The notes beneath the pieces are model-generated. The model saw only the letters and a program-made list of their open reading frames with translations, searched no databases and was not told the origin of the DNA. Positions 17,501-22,582 of a stretch of 64,000 bases of DNA are shown here, piece after piece (positions within the stretch are counted from its first letter, which is position 1; each line of letters starts with the position of its first letter). A program made the translations under genes and the position numbers. The DNA comes from Hydrogenophaga sp. 2FB (GTDB taxonomy: Bacteria > Pseudomonadota > Gammaproteobacteria > Burkholderiales > Burkholderiaceae_C): assembly GCF_005503365.1 (NCBI RefSeq), contig NZ_SCML01000027.1:21050-85049 (forward strand). The letters run 5' to 3'.

Positions 17501-19515
17501 GCGCGCTTCTCGGCAAGCGTGTCGACATCGGCGGCCACGAGCTCGTCGTGGGTGCCATAGGCAGCGATGAAGTTGATCACCGACGCTTCGTGCTTGAGGT
17601 TCTGCGTCAGGTCGACCCAGCTGGTGTAGGGCTTGAGCTGCGGGTCGGAGGTCGACCCGTAGAACGAGCGGCGCGCCTCGTTGAGGGTGGGCACGCCGGT
17701 GTCGCGGCCGCGTGCGATGTTGATGGCCGCGAGGTCCAGCGGCAGGCCGAGCAACTGGTCGCGGACCGCGTCGGTGACGAACTCGTCGATCTCGTTGCCG
17801 ACCTGCCGCGTCATGCCGCGGATGATGGCACCCGCTGCCGCCTCGGGCGACAGCGCGCCGTCGTTGTTGAAGGCCACGGGGTTGAGGAAGGCCTCGACCA
17901 GCCCGAGGTCGCTCGATGCGAAGTTGGGGTCGAGCCGATCGACGGTTTCGGTGAGCATCGTGTGGCCGACGCGAAACACCGCGTGCGCAAACTCGGCGAC
18001 GATGGCCGGGTTGATGGTCGTGTCGTAGTTGGTCTCGGGCAGGAAGGCATCGATCTGCGGCTGCATCTTGCGCGCGAACTCTTCGAACACCAGGTGCTGG
18101 TATTGCATTTCCGTCGCGAAGCGAGCGGCCTGGAAGAGGCGCTCGCCGTTCCAGGATCCGTCGGGCAACTGCCACGAAGCAATGAACGCGGCGTCGCCGC
18201 TTGCCAGCACAGTGGCCTTGATTTCGTCGACCTGCCGGTTGTGTTCGGAGTGGAAGACGTGGTGGACGGCGGTCAGCGCGATGTTCTCGTTGCCGCGGCC
18301 GTCGCCGGTGATGAAGTGGCGGTCGAGCAGTTCGTTGTCATACGTGCCGGGTTCCGAGAGGCCAATGGCGGCGTCGCTGTCCGGTGCCAGTACGCCACCC
18401 ACGAACACAGGAGCCGCGGCGTGCGAGATATCGTTGAGGAAGGCGTGGCCGGTGCGAACGCCCAGACTCGCATCAATGGGCGTGCCGGGCGTGCCTGAGG
18501 CGAGCCCGTTGCCGTCCGGGTCCAGCGGCCCGCCGACGTCAGCGGGTTGCAGAACGATCTGTGCGAAGCCGGTGACGGGGTCGGGGATGAACTTGCCGAA
18601 CTGGTCCGTCGCGAGGAGGGGAAGGTCCAGAACGTCGGCGTCGTCGAGCTGGATGCCCAGCATGAGTGCCTGCGCCTTGACCTGGGCCCAGTTGGCAAGA
18701 CCGCCATCGGCGCCATCGAGAAGGGCGCCTGTGGCCACCGGACGGCCACTGGCGTCGAGGGCGTACTCGCGCAGGAACACCTGGTGCGAGGGGTGCGAAG
18801 TGTAGGTCTGGTTCTGGTCGACGAAGGGCGTCGTCTGATTGGTCTGGTCGCCGTTGGCGTCGCGTGTGGCGCGCGACAGGACCATGAAGTTCGGGGCGCC
18901 GGGGGCGTCGTCGAACAACGGGTCGTCCGGCTGCAGCGGCATGAAAATGGTCTCGCTGCTGTTCTTGTTGACCAGGTCAAGGCCGTGGTCGAAGAACTGG
19001 CCGAAGAAGGTGAACCACGAGTTGTACGGGGCCGAGAGGCCTTCGTCGGGCGAGACGTTCGGGATGTCGAGCAAAGTGCCGGCGGGAATGACATTGCCGT
19101 CGAGGTCACGCAAGACACCGGCTTCGTCGAGTGTGCCCAGGCCGGCGTTGACAAACGCGCTCACGGCCGCCGGGTTGTTGCTGGTCATGTCGGCCACCAG
19201 GTTGCTGATCAGCCGCGGATCCGCGTCCACCACATGCCCGGCACTGCCGTAGTCGGTGTTGGTGATCGGCCCGAAAGTGTCGTCCTGCTCGTTGCTGTAG
19301 GTCTGCGGCACCAGCTGCGGGAACGGGTTGTCCGCGGTGCCGTACTGGCTCTGGCCAGGCATCAGGTTGTTGTACGAACCGTCGACCGTTCTCAGACCAA
19401 ATGGCACAAAAGTGTTCGGCACCAGGCTCGCGGGGTCCGCTCCCGCCGCTTGTGCTTCCGCAATAAGAATCTGCTGAAGGATGAACTCTAGATCGGACTT
19501 GATTAGCGTGGCCAT
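8536..19515 (-). CDS. Giant secreted RTX protein with two animal-type haem peroxidase domains
   Basis: The product has 3659 residues. Peroxidase domain 1 spans about 40-820, with distal motif GQFFDHGLD (Gln173, His177), Arg407 and Glu410 in GDGRGNE, and proximal His518 in FRVGH. Peroxidase domain 2 spans about 1435-2235, with Gln1580, His1584, Arg1835, Glu1838 and His1947. Each is followed by RTX nonapeptides (about 865-1160 and 2285-2590) and an Ig-like segment starting TISD (about 1275 and 2717; a third at 2836). A long C-terminal RTX array (about 2943-3580) leads to an uncleaved secretion signal ending DFLLSA. No N-terminal signal is present, as expected for type I export. AGGAG precedes the ATG. 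MopA-like Mn(II)-oxidising peroxidases combine the same domains; the substrate here is not shown by sequence. Confidence 0.95.
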   Translation of the reverse strand: MATLIKSDLEFILQQILIAEAQAAGADPASLVPNTFVPFGLRTVDGSYNNLMPGQSQYGTADNPFPQLVPQTYSNEQDDTFGPITNTDYGSAGHVVDADPRLISNLVADMTSNNPAAVSAFVNAGLGTLDEAGVLRDLDGNVIPAGTLLDIPNVSPDEGLSAPYNSWFTFFGQFFDHGLDLVNKNSSETIFMPLQPDDPLFDDAPGAPNFMVLSRATRDANGDQTNQTTPFVDQNQTYTSHPSHQVFLREYALDASGRPVATGALLDGADGGLANWAQVKAQALMLGIQLDDADVLDLPLLATDQFGKFIPDPVTGFAQIVLQPADVGGPLDPDGNGLASGTPGTPIDASLGVRTGHAFLNDISHAAAPVFVGGVLAPDSDAAIGLSEPGTYDNELLDRHFITGDGRGNENIALTAVHHVFHSEHNRQVDEIKATVLASGDAAFIASWQLPDGSWNGERLFQAARFATEMQYQHLVFEEFARKMQPQIDAFLPETNYDTTINPAIVAEFAHAVFRVGHTMLTETVDRLDPNFASSDLGLVEAFLNPVAFNNDGALSPEAAAGAIIRGMTRQVGNEIDEFVTDAVRDQLLGLPLDLAAINIARGRDTGVPTLNEARRSFYGSTSDPQLKPYTSWVDLTQNLKHEASVINFIAAYGTHDELVAADVDTLAEKRAVAAALVFGGSAVLNAGTAEERTFTAEDGDRLDFLNSTGAYVSGPNGVTTTGVDDIDLWIGGLAEKQMPFGGLLGSTFNFVFESQMEALQNGDRFYYLSRLAGLNFLTEMENNTFAKLVMLNTDATHLPADIFSTPGLILEVNQAQQFTGLGVDGHDDPTEGGTELTPLVIRDDPTTAAVETNYLRYTGDEHVVLGGTDSNDTLIASIGDDTIYGDGGNDRIEGGDGNDQVDGGDGDDIITDRGGDDVLKGNAGHDVIQGGNGANLIIGGDGSDFIITGEDVSEVFAGQGDDFILGSKGNLPTLGNEGHDWIELGTQDGTTGDSSDPLFRDGVIGNDVLISGGGFDELIGEGGDDIFSGSDGEDHFDGGSGFDWAIYKFDKYGVTADMMVNDFVVPPVVNSSAGMMDRFAFTEGLSGSAHADFLRGDNADTTEILQAGFTGSVLTNIALIDGLQDVLPAGTTSFGAGNIILGGDGSDLIEGRGGNDIIDGDAWLNVRIAVSGVPGLTSVDSMKELVPRMLSGEINPSQLSIVREVLMSDGPDYDTAMFSGLRASYTVTTGADGRTTVTDNVGTDGTDIVRNVERLQFSDQAVLLSGTNNGPAGAVTISDDTPQINQLLTVSPLLTDADNPGGVVNGPISYTWQYEPDPVRLPGVFRDIVDLGGGVPASVNGPTFRVTGDLDGLAIRVRAVYKDANGVIETVYSDATDPVAGVAVVVPPAPLPSEALVDSAGVRFIQSDLQFILEQIKISERHAAGEELMDIFGNPRAPLGVRTVDGTYNNLVQGQSGFGAADGSFPRLVDPVFRDDQDGDSIVLGPGAPLTNTNYGTNSNVVDADPRIISNLIVDMTSNNPAAISAFVDAGLGTLDENGVLLDLDGVPIPAGTLLVIPNTAPDEGLSAPFNAFMTFFGQFFDHGLDLVQKGGNGAIFVPLQEDDPLFVPGGNSNFLVLTRATQVAGPGADGVLGTADDTTHEARNLTTPFIDQNQTYTSHSSHQVFLRSYELNAEGKPVATGALITNRDLGADGIFGTDDDVELGGMATWAVVKAQARDLLGVELDDMDALNLPLVAADEYGNFIPDPVTGFVQIVQQVGGTLASGTPDAPINASLAVRTGHPFLADIAHTANPVSSQGAPLQADADDIVGGTPAAGFYDDEFLDAHFMAGDGRVNENIALTGIHHIFHAEHNRLVEHTKAVIMATGDQAFIDEWHLPDGSWDGERLFQAARFGTEMQYQHLVFEEFARKVQPQIDIFFAATQVYDTEINPAIVAEFAHTVYRFGHSMLTETVDRFDADFNMIPSAEDPTQQMGLIEAFLNPLQFAPGGISADAAAGALARGLTRQQGNEIDEFVTDALRNNLLGLPLDLAAINIMRGRDTGVPTLNAARRDFYGVTGDAQLKPYENWVDFMQHIKHEASVVNFIAAYGTHATLLAADTVDEKRAAAIALVYGGIDAPEDRLDFLYGRNAYANAAGTTTTGVDAIDLWIGGLAEKQMPFGGLLGSTFNFVFEEQMEKLQDGDRFYYLERTQGLNFLTELENNSFARMVMANTDASHMPGDVFTAPGFTLEVDASRQFTGLGLEGRDDPTGEGSLTPLVLRNDPGTSTPDANYLKYSGEDHVVLGGTAGDDTIISSLGDDTLWGDAGNDRLEGGDGNDFVFGGSGDDIMTDLGGDDNMQGGDGNDAIHGGNGANLILGGHGNDFIVTGEDPSEAFGGTGNDFILGARANEFVFGNEGDDWIELGMADGSAGENFDALGRDQAVGHDVFIGNTISDRMDGEGGDDIMFGNGGQVDRYEGGSGFDWAGFKDDPFGVTADLLLRAFDETPVPVSNATVLARFTSIEGVSGSAHADILSGDDNDATAMALSGATGSVLTNISLIEGLQELLDEVLGVGMGLEDPVTSFAGNILLGGAGSDLLEGRGGNDIIDGDAWLNVRISVRANADGTGAEIASYDTMTDLELQGRVFDGIYNPGQLTIAREILMADTPDWDTAVFSDVFGNYEVTFIENDVWQVAHVVDGVAGSDGIDVVRNIERLQFSDGAAFIAEEGFNFDPEGLLTISDTSPAIGEPLTVSALGVTDLDNVSGTNPTGAITGPIAYFWQAEVRPGIFEDILIENDGGEVSRATGPTFTPRVFEDGLALRVRAVYKDANDVLENVYSAATSVVGATNDAAVGQPTISDTTPTEGQTLTAATLGISDADGMVGVVFSYQWQQAVNTGVGGGGAGFTNIAGATLQTFTPGAAQVNRELRLQVSFTDNGGTVETVTSAVTVVTGDSIPAAAAAQVLNGTEGQDIIFGGGGADSINGLGENDIIDGGAGADSINAGAGNDTINYLFGEGTDTVDGGVGLDSLNVTGTAAANNLAVTFDGAALTAVAGGTVVNVESVTANLLGGVDTLTYAGAVAVTVNLSTGTASGFSSIAGIENVATGAGADVLTGDAQANSLNGGGGDDRFVATLNDGNDTYTGGAGNDTYDLSAVTAGVTITPTSAIGAQTGTDVLSAIENFIGSQGDDTITVNGGVNVIDGQGGNDVIDAGAGNDIVVGGLGNDTLNGGAGNDTLAGSEGDDIFNYLIGDGTDTMDGGVGNDRVNIRGTAAANSLAVLLAGTAIAAFAGSQATNVEAITLDMDAGADTLNYGATTTALTINLGTGLATGFESVANVENVTGGAGNDLMTGSAAANTLNGGGGNDTFFAVAGDGNDSYLGGAGIDTLDLSATTAGATVTATAASSADIGSDTLNSIEVILGSQGDDNITGNAGANIIDGQGGNDVINAGAGDDVVLGGAGNDTINGEGGSDTVIGGIGNDTATGGAGNDTFFAMVGDGDDSYTGGAGADTYNLAGTAAGATVTDVSASSAEIGNDLLATIENVIGSQGDDSIVFDTGANVVDGQAGADFLSTGAGADRLTGGAGNDTMAGGAGNDVFVFAAGFGNDTILDFDATPAGGQDQIDISSFGINAGTFNLRVVIADLGNDSSVAIDGLDSIVLLGVNGVGTNAVTQADFLLSA
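8720..10690 (-). repeat. C-terminal RTX array with repeated modules
   Basis: This stretch encodes about residues 2943-3600 of the peroxidase. It contains many GGxGxDxxx nonapeptides in blocks, separated by two recurring spacers. One spacer starts GTAAAN (about residues 3013 and 3249, 236 residues apart) and ends in a VENV or IENV turn. The other contains GSQGDD (about 3164, 3401 and 3525). The same order of blocks recurs, indicating internal duplication. The DNA is correspondingly repetitive, with many near-copies of a short GTCGTTGCCG-like string, and is prone to recombination and assembly collapse. Confidence 0.85.
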
Positions 19516-19649
19516 TTTGATGCTCCTGAAGACAATCGACGATCAACGCAGTCCCGACCCCGCGTACATGGCACATGGCCCTTGTAGCGTTGCTCAGGGG
19601 TAGTCGTGCTGGTCGGTCCAGCGACGGGTGCAGAGGGAGTGGAGGCGTT

Positions 19650-19690
19650 CGTGACCCGAGGGCGGTCACGCCCCTAGCTGATTGCTAGGG
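19650..19690. promoter_or_regulatory. Two adjacent inverted repeats upstream of the giant peroxidase gene
   Basis: CGTGACC and GGTCACG (19650-19656 and 19664-19670) and CCCTAGC and GCTAGGG (19672-19678 and 19684-19690) form perfect 7-bp stems one base apart. On the transcribed strand the second contains the stop codon of the 46-residue leader ORF. They sit 135-175 bp upstream of the peroxidase start. Either RNA hairpins acting on leader-dependent expression or operator DNA for a dimeric regulator would fit; the sequence does not decide. Confidence 0.5.
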
Positions 19691-19825
19691 TCGTCGTCGG
19701 CCGGTCATGTATCGCAGCTGGGCGATATGGCCAACGTCAATGGAGCGACGGGGGTCGTTGTGTTGAGGGCAGAGAAGGGGATGCAGTCCGCATCCCTTTC
19801 GGGCTTCGCCTGATGACCTATTCAT
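19685..19825 (-). CDS. Possible 46-residue leader peptide upstream of the giant peroxidase gene
   Basis: A very good ribosome binding site (GGAGGAG, six bases before the ATG at 19825) precedes a 46-codon frame starting MNRSSGEARKG and ending TGRRRP. The product is basic, has two cysteines, and shows no signal peptide or known domain. Its stop lies inside an inverted repeat, and the giant peroxidase gene starts 170 bp further on. A leader peptide or small regulatory protein is plausible. The strength of the ribosome binding site is the main support; it could still be chance. Confidence 0.4.
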   Translation of the reverse strand: MNRSSGEARKGCGLHPLLCPQHNDPRRSIDVGHIAQLRYMTGRRRP

Positions 19826-20004
19826 GTGACTCCTCCATCGCAAAATTACTTGGAGTGATCTAGGTCGGCACGCCGGGAGCTGTTGCTTCTGCAAGCAAGT
19901 GGCAGGCGGTGGGTCGATTCGTAAATACGTGTCGAATTGTGTGCGGGTCTTCTAAAGAATGCAATTCATTTTTTTTAACCACCATTTTGACTACCAATAC
20001 ATGA
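19826..20004. promoter_or_regulatory. AT-richer control region of the peroxidase operon
   Basis: This spacer between two minus-strand genes is clearly less GC-rich than its surroundings, most so at 19920-20000. It contains an inverted repeat ATTCG-N11-CGAAT (19917-19937), the spacing seen in LysR-type sites. No gene is visible. The promoter for the 46-residue frame and the giant gene most likely lies here, but I cannot assign -35 and -10 boxes with confidence. Confidence 0.4.
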
Positions 20005-20415
20005 CTACGGATGGTCGCGACGAATGAAGAAGGAGAACACGGCAACGCCGGCCAGTGTCACGAGCAATGCGATGAGCAGCGCGATGGCCAGTGCCGTTGC
20101 TCTGGTGTTGTTCGCGAAAAGCATTGCGAGGGGCGGGCGCTTCGCTCGGTCTTGCACGCTCGCGAACGGGCTGAAGATGGCCGAGCCGGGACCGTCATCG
20201 TCCTTGATCTTTGGCGCAGCCGGAACAGGGGGCGTTGCCGCCACTGCCGCCACCGCATCGGTGGCGAAGTTTCCATCCGGAACACCTCCGGCCGCGCTGT
20301 CGTCTGCAGCACAGGCTGGGGGCAGGCATTCGGCGGCGATCGCGGTGTTGGCGGGCAGGAGCGCCATCGCACAAGCGGCGACGAACACGGTCTGGATGAA
20401 CTGTCTCAGAGGCAT
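20005..20415 (-). CDS. Hypothetical exported protein with C-terminal membrane anchor
   Basis: The 136-residue product has a signal peptide (about residues 1-28, ending NTAIAA) followed by a Cys pair in ECLPPACAADD. A low-complexity Ala/Pro/Asp middle follows, then a single C-terminal hydrophobic helix (about 107-131) with an RRDHP tail. The layout suggests a periplasmic segment anchored in the inner membrane. No family is recognised. It is divergent from the FecI gene and lies upstream of the peroxidase operon on the same strand, which could place it in the same regulon. Confidence 0.65.
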   Translation of the reverse strand: MPLRQFIQTVFVAACAMALLPANTAIAAECLPPACAADDSAAGGVPDGNFATDAVAAVAATPPVPAAPKIKDDDGPGSAIFSPFASVQDRAKRPPLAMLFANNTRATALAIALLIALLVTLAGVAVFSFFIRRDHP

Positions 20416-20631
20416 GCAATTTCTCGCGTGTGCACTCGGTCAAGCCCGACGCACACATTCTCTGCGGATGTACCAGCGTTCGCAAGAATCGTTGAAGGAC
20501 AGGCAGTATGGGCAATACGCCAGTCTGGATCGCGCGAGAACTGGAGCCATCGCTGATCCTTCAGGTCAGGTTGATATCTTCTTGAAGTTCTACGATGTAT
20601 ATTATGTTAAGTTAAAGCAGCGGATGCCATC

Positions 20632-20655
20632 GTTGATAATGAGAATGGTTCGCAT
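20632..20655 (+). promoter_or_regulatory. Fur-box-like site upstream of the FecI-type sigma gene
   Basis: The sequence TTGATAATGAGAATGGTTCG contains GATAATGAGAAT, close to the first two hexamers of the Fur consensus GATAATGATAATCATTATC; the third is degenerate. It lies about 75-100 bp upstream of the sigma factor coding region, where iron-dependent repression is expected for FecI genes. Confidence 0.65.
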
Positions 20656-20730
20656 GTCCAAAAGCCAATGCGACCCCTCCCCATTCCTGAGCCACTCGGC
20701 TAAGGGACTTTCATCGCCGGTTTCAACGCC

Positions 20731-21282
20731 TTGGTTACCCGTTACTACCGAGAACTGCTGAGCTTTCTGTCCCGCAAGGTTTCCGACCGCGCCACGGCGG
20801 CCGACCTGGCTCAGGAAAGCTACGCCCGCGTGCTGGCCTCCCAGCAGGCTGGGTCCATGGTTCGTGATCCCCGGGCGCTGTTGTACAAGACCGCACGAAA
20901 CCTCCTGATCGACCAGGGCCGTCGCGGCGATGTCCGCGCTCGGTTCGCCGAGCCCGACGATGACGTGGACTCCGATGAGCCCGAGAACACGGTCGGGCCA
21001 ACCGCCCTTGAGCCCGATGCGGCGCTGGAATCTCAACAGATGGTCAACGCCATCCTGGCCATCATCGACAGCCTGCCGCCGCGCTGCCGCCAAGCATTCA
21101 TCCTGCACAAGTTCGATGGACTCACACACGTCGAAGTAGCGGCGCACATGGGCGTCAGCGTCAAGATGGTCGAGCAGCACGTCCGCAGTGCGGTGGAAGC
21201 ATGCAAACGTTGCCGCGACGGTGTCGATGACAATGCCCCGTCCGCGCCCCCACTGCGCAGAAGAAGACGCAGCCAGGAATGA
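20731..21282 (+). CDS. FecI-type ECF RNA polymerase sigma factor
   Basis: The product (183 residues from the TTG at 20731) is a two-domain ECF sigma factor of the iron-starvation group. Region 2 is YYRELLSFLSRKVSDRATAA followed by DLAQESYARVL. Region 4 is LPPRCRQAFILHKF followed by the helix-turn-helix VEVAAHMGVSVKMVEQHV. It should direct RNA polymerase to the downstream receptor gene when released by FecR. The start is odd: between the in-frame stop at 20701 and the conserved region there is no ATG or GTG. TTG at 20731 lacks a ribosome binding site, while an ATC at 20713 has AGGGA upstream. A basic RRRRRR tail ends the protein. Confidence 0.88.
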   Translation: MVTRYYRELLSFLSRKVSDRATAADLAQESYARVLASQQAGSMVRDPRALLYKTARNLLIDQGRRGDVRARFAEPDDDVDSDEPENTVGPTALEPDAALESQQMVNAILAIIDSLPPRCRQAFILHKFDGLTHVEVAAHMGVSVKMVEQHVRSAVEACKRCRDGVDDNAPSAPPLRRRRRSQE

Positions 21283-21316
21283 AGAAGCAGGCACCACGAC
21301 CTTTTTTGCAGAGTGA

Positions 21317-21348
21317 ACATAGGGTTTGGGCCGGCTCGTGCGTCTACC
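21317..21348 (+). promoter_or_regulatory. ECF promoter element upstream of fecR (copy 1)
   Basis: ACATAGGGTTTG and CTCGTGCGTCTACC occur 18 bp apart (start to start). The same two blocks with identical spacing occur upstream of the TonB receptor at 22507. The CGTC core in the second block is typical of ECF -10 elements. The likely reader is the FecI-type sigma factor encoded just upstream, giving an internal, autoregulated promoter for fecR. Confidence 0.75.
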
Positions 21349-21362
21349 TCTGTGAGAGCGCC

Positions 21363-22475
21363 ATGAGCTTGTCACCACACCCCCACACCGACTCCCAAGG
21401 CATCGATGGCGAAGCCCTGGACTGGTTCGTCCGCCGCACGGGCGGCGGGTTCGACACGCGTGAAGAAGCCCTCTTCCAGGCCTGGCTCGACGCCGATAGC
21501 GCTCACCGAGCTGCCTATGACCGCCAGCAGTCGGAATGGACCGCGCTCGATCAACTGCCCAGCAACGGGCTGGCGATCCTGCGTGCCAATCTGGCAGACG
21601 ATCTGGCCACCGAGGCCGCGACGGTCGCATCCACGAAGGTGGCCCAGGCGCCACGCGACCGATCATGGATACGCACTGCATCAACCGCAGTGCCAACGCG
21701 GCGCCGTTTTCTCGTCCCTGCCTTTTCGGCGGCGGCCATCGCTCTCATGGCGGGCGGCGCAGGCATGTTGATCTGGTCGCACGACCAGGCTCAGCCCGTG
21801 TTCGCGCAGACGTTCAGTACACAACGCGGGCAACAACTCGAGGTGCCGCTGCCCGACGGCAGTCGGCTGCGGCTGGACACCGCCACGCGCGTGGAGGTCG
21901 GCTACTACCGCGACCGCCGGGAAGTAAAACTGCCCGAAGGCCAAGCGGTCTTCAGCGTGCAAGGCGATGCCGCGCGACCGTTCGAGGTATTGGCCGGGCC
22001 CCTGCGCATCACCGTCGTCGGCACGCGCTTTTCGGTGCGCCACACGCCCGGCACAGCGGGAGACGATGGTGTTCGCGTGGCGGTGGAAGAAGGTCGCGTC
22101 AAGGTCGAGCGCATCGCGCCGGATGGAACGGTGGAGGCGGCTAGCGCACCAGTGCTCCTGTCCGCCGGCCAGCAAGTCGCCAGCGATGCACACGGCACGC
22201 TAGCGCCAGTGACGCCTCTGTCGGCCGGCGGCATCGCGCCCTGGCGCGACAACCGCGTGAGTTTTGACAATACCCGGCTCGACCAGGTGCTGGCCGAGCT
22301 GGAACGCTACGGCAACACGCGGCTCGTGCTGCGCGACCCCGCCGTGGCCGGCCTGCGCCTGACCGGTACCTTCAACCCTTCACGGCTCGACAACTTCGTG
22401 AAGGTGTTGCCGCAGGCTGCTCCTGTGCGCCTGCAGGAATCGGGCGACCAGCTGGAAATTGTGCGCGCGCCGTGA
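21363..22475 (+). CDS. FecR-family anti-sigma factor/signal transducer
   Basis: The 370-residue inner membrane protein should sequester the FecI-type sigma factor and relay the ligand-bound state of the receptor. Its N-terminal cytoplasmic DUF4880 domain (about 15-65) has WF..R..GGFD..EEALFQAWL. One membrane helix lies at about 128-145 (AAIALMAGGAGMLIW). The periplasmic FecR domain follows (about 155-260; QQLEVPLPDGSRLRLDTATR), with an STN-like C-terminal part. I chose the ATG at 21363. The frame extends to an ATG at 21279 overlapping the sigma gene, but that extension would translate the ECF promoter element at 21317-21348. Confidence 0.9.
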   Translation: MSLSPHPHTDSQGIDGEALDWFVRRTGGGFDTREEALFQAWLDADSAHRAAYDRQQSEWTALDQLPSNGLAILRANLADDLATEAATVASTKVAQAPRDRSWIRTASTAVPTRRRFLVPAFSAAAIALMAGGAGMLIWSHDQAQPVFAQTFSTQRGQQLEVPLPDGSRLRLDTATRVEVGYYRDRREVKLPEGQAVFSVQGDAARPFEVLAGPLRITVVGTRFSVRHTPGTAGDDGVRVAVEEGRVKVERIAPDGTVEAASAPVLLSAGQQVASDAHGTLAPVTPLSAGGIAPWRDNRVSFDNTRLDQVLAELERYGNTRLVLRDPAVAGLRLTGTFNPSRLDNFVKVLPQAAPVRLQESGDQLEIVRAP

Positions 22476-22485
22476 CGTGTCTCCA

Positions 22486-22506
22486 AACAAAAATGATTTC
22501 CATTTG
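22486..22506 (+). promoter_or_regulatory. Fur-box-like site upstream of the TonB-dependent receptor
   Basis: AAAAATGATTTCCATTTG contains AATGATTTCCATTT, an imperfect match to the Fur consensus. It abuts the ECF promoter element at 22507, a placement suited to iron-dependent repression of the receptor promoter. Confidence 0.5.
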
Positions 22507-22538
22507 ACATAGGGTTTGCTTCGTCTCGTGCGTCTACC
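22507..22538 (+). promoter_or_regulatory. ECF promoter element upstream of the receptor (copy 2)
   Basis: It is the second copy of ACATAGGGTTTG ... CTCGTGCGTCTACC with the same 18-bp offset as at 21317. It lies 45 bp upstream of the receptor ATG at 22583, consistent with a FecI-dependent promoter with a short 5' leader. Confidence 0.8.
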
Positions 22539-22582
22539 CGGGTGAAAGCATCAACGCAATCATCCGCAGGAGAACGTACTCA

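Noticed and set aside
8720..18000. Many short near-identical DNA repeats resembling a repeat array
   Set aside because: They are the coding repeats for RTX nonapeptides, are in frame with the protein, and lack constant spacers or palindromic repeats, so this is not CRISPR.
8269..18498. A 3409-codon open frame on the plus strand antisense to the giant peroxidase gene
   Set aside because: It mirrors the codons of the real gene. GGC/GAC-rich RTX codons give GCC/GTC on the other strand, which contain no stops. The product is a monotonous Val/Ala/Asp/Gly-rich sequence without family signatures, and no ribosome binding site precedes it.
19860..20045. A 61-codon minus-strand frame (MPCSPSSF...)
   Set aside because: It overlaps the end of the exported-protein gene, lacks a ribosome binding site and lies in an AT-rich control region.
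21279..21362. Extended start of fecR at 21279, overlapping the sigma gene
   Set aside because: The 28 extra residues would translate the ECF promoter element at 21317-21348 and do not resemble the FecR N-terminus; the ATG at 21363 fits the family.
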